NCBI GenBank assembly: GCA_030447305.1
Contig: JAUJPC010000002.1
Span: 448,927 to 512,926, forward strand
Direction of reading: 5' to 3'
From: Actinomycetota bacterium
GTDB taxonomy: Bacteria > Actinomycetota > CADDZG01 > JAHWKV01
Length of the DNA stretch: 64,000 bases
Below, piece by piece: positions 63,250 through 64,000 of the stretch (the stretch's first letter is position 1; every line of letters starts with the position of its first letter). The position numbers were made by a program, and so were the translations under genes. The notes below the pieces were generated by a model, which did no database searches, had not been told where the DNA came from, and was given only the letters and a program-made list of their open reading frames with translations.

Positions 63250-63897
63250 ATGAGGAAACCTGTGCTCGCGCTTACCGTTGTATTAATGCTCGCCGCGTCC
63301 TCCTGCGGTCAAGACGAACCGGCCGTCACGGAGCCGGAAGACGAACAGGAGGAGTCTCCTACCCTGGGCACCTTCCAGCTTCAGGGCAGGATATTGGAGA
63401 CGCTGGGAAGCACCGAGGGAAGCCCGACAGCGTCTCCCACCGCGACATCAACGGCTACTCCGACCGCGTCTCCCACCGCGACATCAACGGCCACTCCGAC
63501 AGCGTCTCCCACCGCGACGCCAACAGGCGCTCAGCCTGAACGGGCAGTGATCGAGCGGGGGGCGCCGGGATCGATGTCGATTCGTCTGAGTTCCTATTCT
63601 GCGGAAGGCACGTCGTGCACCTTTCAGAATGGCGACACAGTCGTCGTCGCGCTAACCCGGGCGACCAACTTCACACCTTCTGATCTTCGTGAAAACGAGC
63701 GATTCCCAAGGAACTTGCGTGAGGTGAACGTGAATGTTCAGGGGAAGGTCGTCAACGAGGAGAACTGCATATTGGCGGCAGATTCTGTGGCGACCCAAAT
63801 CCAGGGCCAGGCGAGTCCCACCCCTACGGGAACAGCCGGTCAGCAGTCCCCGACGGCAACTGCCTCGCCCTCACCGACGAGGTCACCTCAGTCATAA
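63250..63897 (+). CDS. Lipoprotein with Thr/Ser/Pro repeats, unknown
   Basis: A 215-residue lipoprotein: the signal KPVLALTVVLMLAASSC ends in a lipobox (AASSC). A Pro/Thr/Ser repeat (TASPTATSTATP) spans about residues 58-95. A small domain with two Cys follows (GTSCTFQNGDTVVVAL; VNEENCILAADSV), then a second Pro/Thr tail. The middle may be a beta-barrel OB-like fold. I do not recognise a family. Confidence 0.65.
   Translation: MRKPVLALTVVLMLAASSCGQDEPAVTEPEDEQEESPTLGTFQLQGRILETLGSTEGSPTASPTATSTATPTASPTATSTATPTASPTATPTGAQPERAVIERGAPGSMSIRLSSYSAEGTSCTFQNGDTVVVALTRATNFTPSDLRENERFPRNLREVNVNVQGKVVNEENCILAADSVATQIQGQASPTPTGTAGQQSPTATASPSPTRSPQS
63431..63530 (+). repeat. 36-bp tandem repeat within lipoprotein gene
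   Basis: Three copies of a unit beginning CGTCTCCCACCGCGACATCA, at 63431, 63467 and 63503, the last one diverging at its end. It encodes the Thr/Ser/Pro linker and keeps the frame. Confidence 0.8.
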
Positions 63898-64000
63898 ACA
63901 GGTCAACTCCCGGACATAGATAATCGCGTTCTAGCTCTTCAAGGGATCCTTCTCTCAACTGCCAAGCTTGGCGGATGCCCGAACTGGGCAGGCGAATGCC

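Overview
The window looks like a piece of a high-GC bacterial chromosome, most likely an actinobacterium. The reasons are the high GC content, frequent GTG and TTG starts, ECF sigma/anti-sigma remnants, an MbcTA-type toxin-antitoxin pair, and many proteins that resemble actinobacterial families. No rRNA or complete tRNA is present, so genus cannot be given. The window is gene-dense but heavily worn. It mixes intact operons with insertion sequences, tRNA-end relics and many genes broken by single-base indels or single stop codons. Some of those breaks may be sequencing or assembly errors, and I mark each one.

Layout. 0.9-8.1 kb: GTP cyclohydrolase I, an HTH regulator with a cysteine cluster, an orphan ubiquitin-like small protein, a broken transaldolase fused head-to-head to a broken PQQ dehydrogenase, a beta-carbonic anhydrase, an NAD-dependent epimerase and an Asp/Ser-repeat protein. 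8.4-11.1 kb: an IS3-family element with intact inverted repeats and a 4-bp target duplication, with an IS110-family element nested inside it. 11.7-22.9 kb: a metal and thiol-redox island. Its minus-strand operon encodes two CcdA/DsbD-like membrane proteins, a TlpA-like thioredoxin, a BNR-repeat protein and a DUF2933-like protein. Its plus-strand operon starts from a MerR promoter and encodes a thioredoxin-like protein, Cys-rich membrane proteins, a SHOCT-cupredoxin fusion, the copper ATPase CopA and an ArsP-like permease. 22.9-26.8 kb: a decayed sigma/TfoX-like/SnoaL cluster split by an IS21 element. 27.2-33.1 kb: a Doc toxin-antitoxin pair, then a 4.4-kb island bounded by 280-bp direct repeats that begin in the 3' half of a CAT-anticodon tRNA. 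The island carries peptide deformylase, an S24-peptidase remnant and a RES-Xre toxin-antitoxin pair.

33.5-40.2 kb: a tightly overlapped uptake and hydrolysis cluster (ABC transporter, double nitrilase, GntR regulator, amidase) that probably imports and breaks down an unidentified amide or nitrile. 40.5-41.7 kb: a second, broken Doc-type locus and a transposase relic. 42.2-44.8 kb: GH15 glucanase/trehalase plus a glucose-dehydrogenase-like SDR. 45.0-48.7 kb: a copA fragment, a methyltransferase overlapping a radical SAM enzyme of the tetraether-synthase-like family, and a membrane methyltransferase. 48.7-51.9 kb: decayed DsrE, MauE, CcdA-like, anti-sigma and sigma genes around an intact SRPBCC gene.

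52.2-64 kb: glycerol kinase, a DUF1059 gene with an in-frame TGA at a conserved Cys position, a TPR protein, a transposase relic, an SRPBCC protein, two tandem Tat-exported ferritin-like proteins followed by broken tatA and tatC, a second copy of the IS3/IS110 junction, a broken SpoIIE-type phosphatase, and several small membrane or lipoproteins. The most notable signals are the orphan ubiquitin-like protein, the Cys-rich metal island, the nested IS with a candidate guide-RNA region, the tRNA-end island with recurring tandem motifs, the half-dead double nitrilase and the Tes-like radical SAM/methyltransferase pair.
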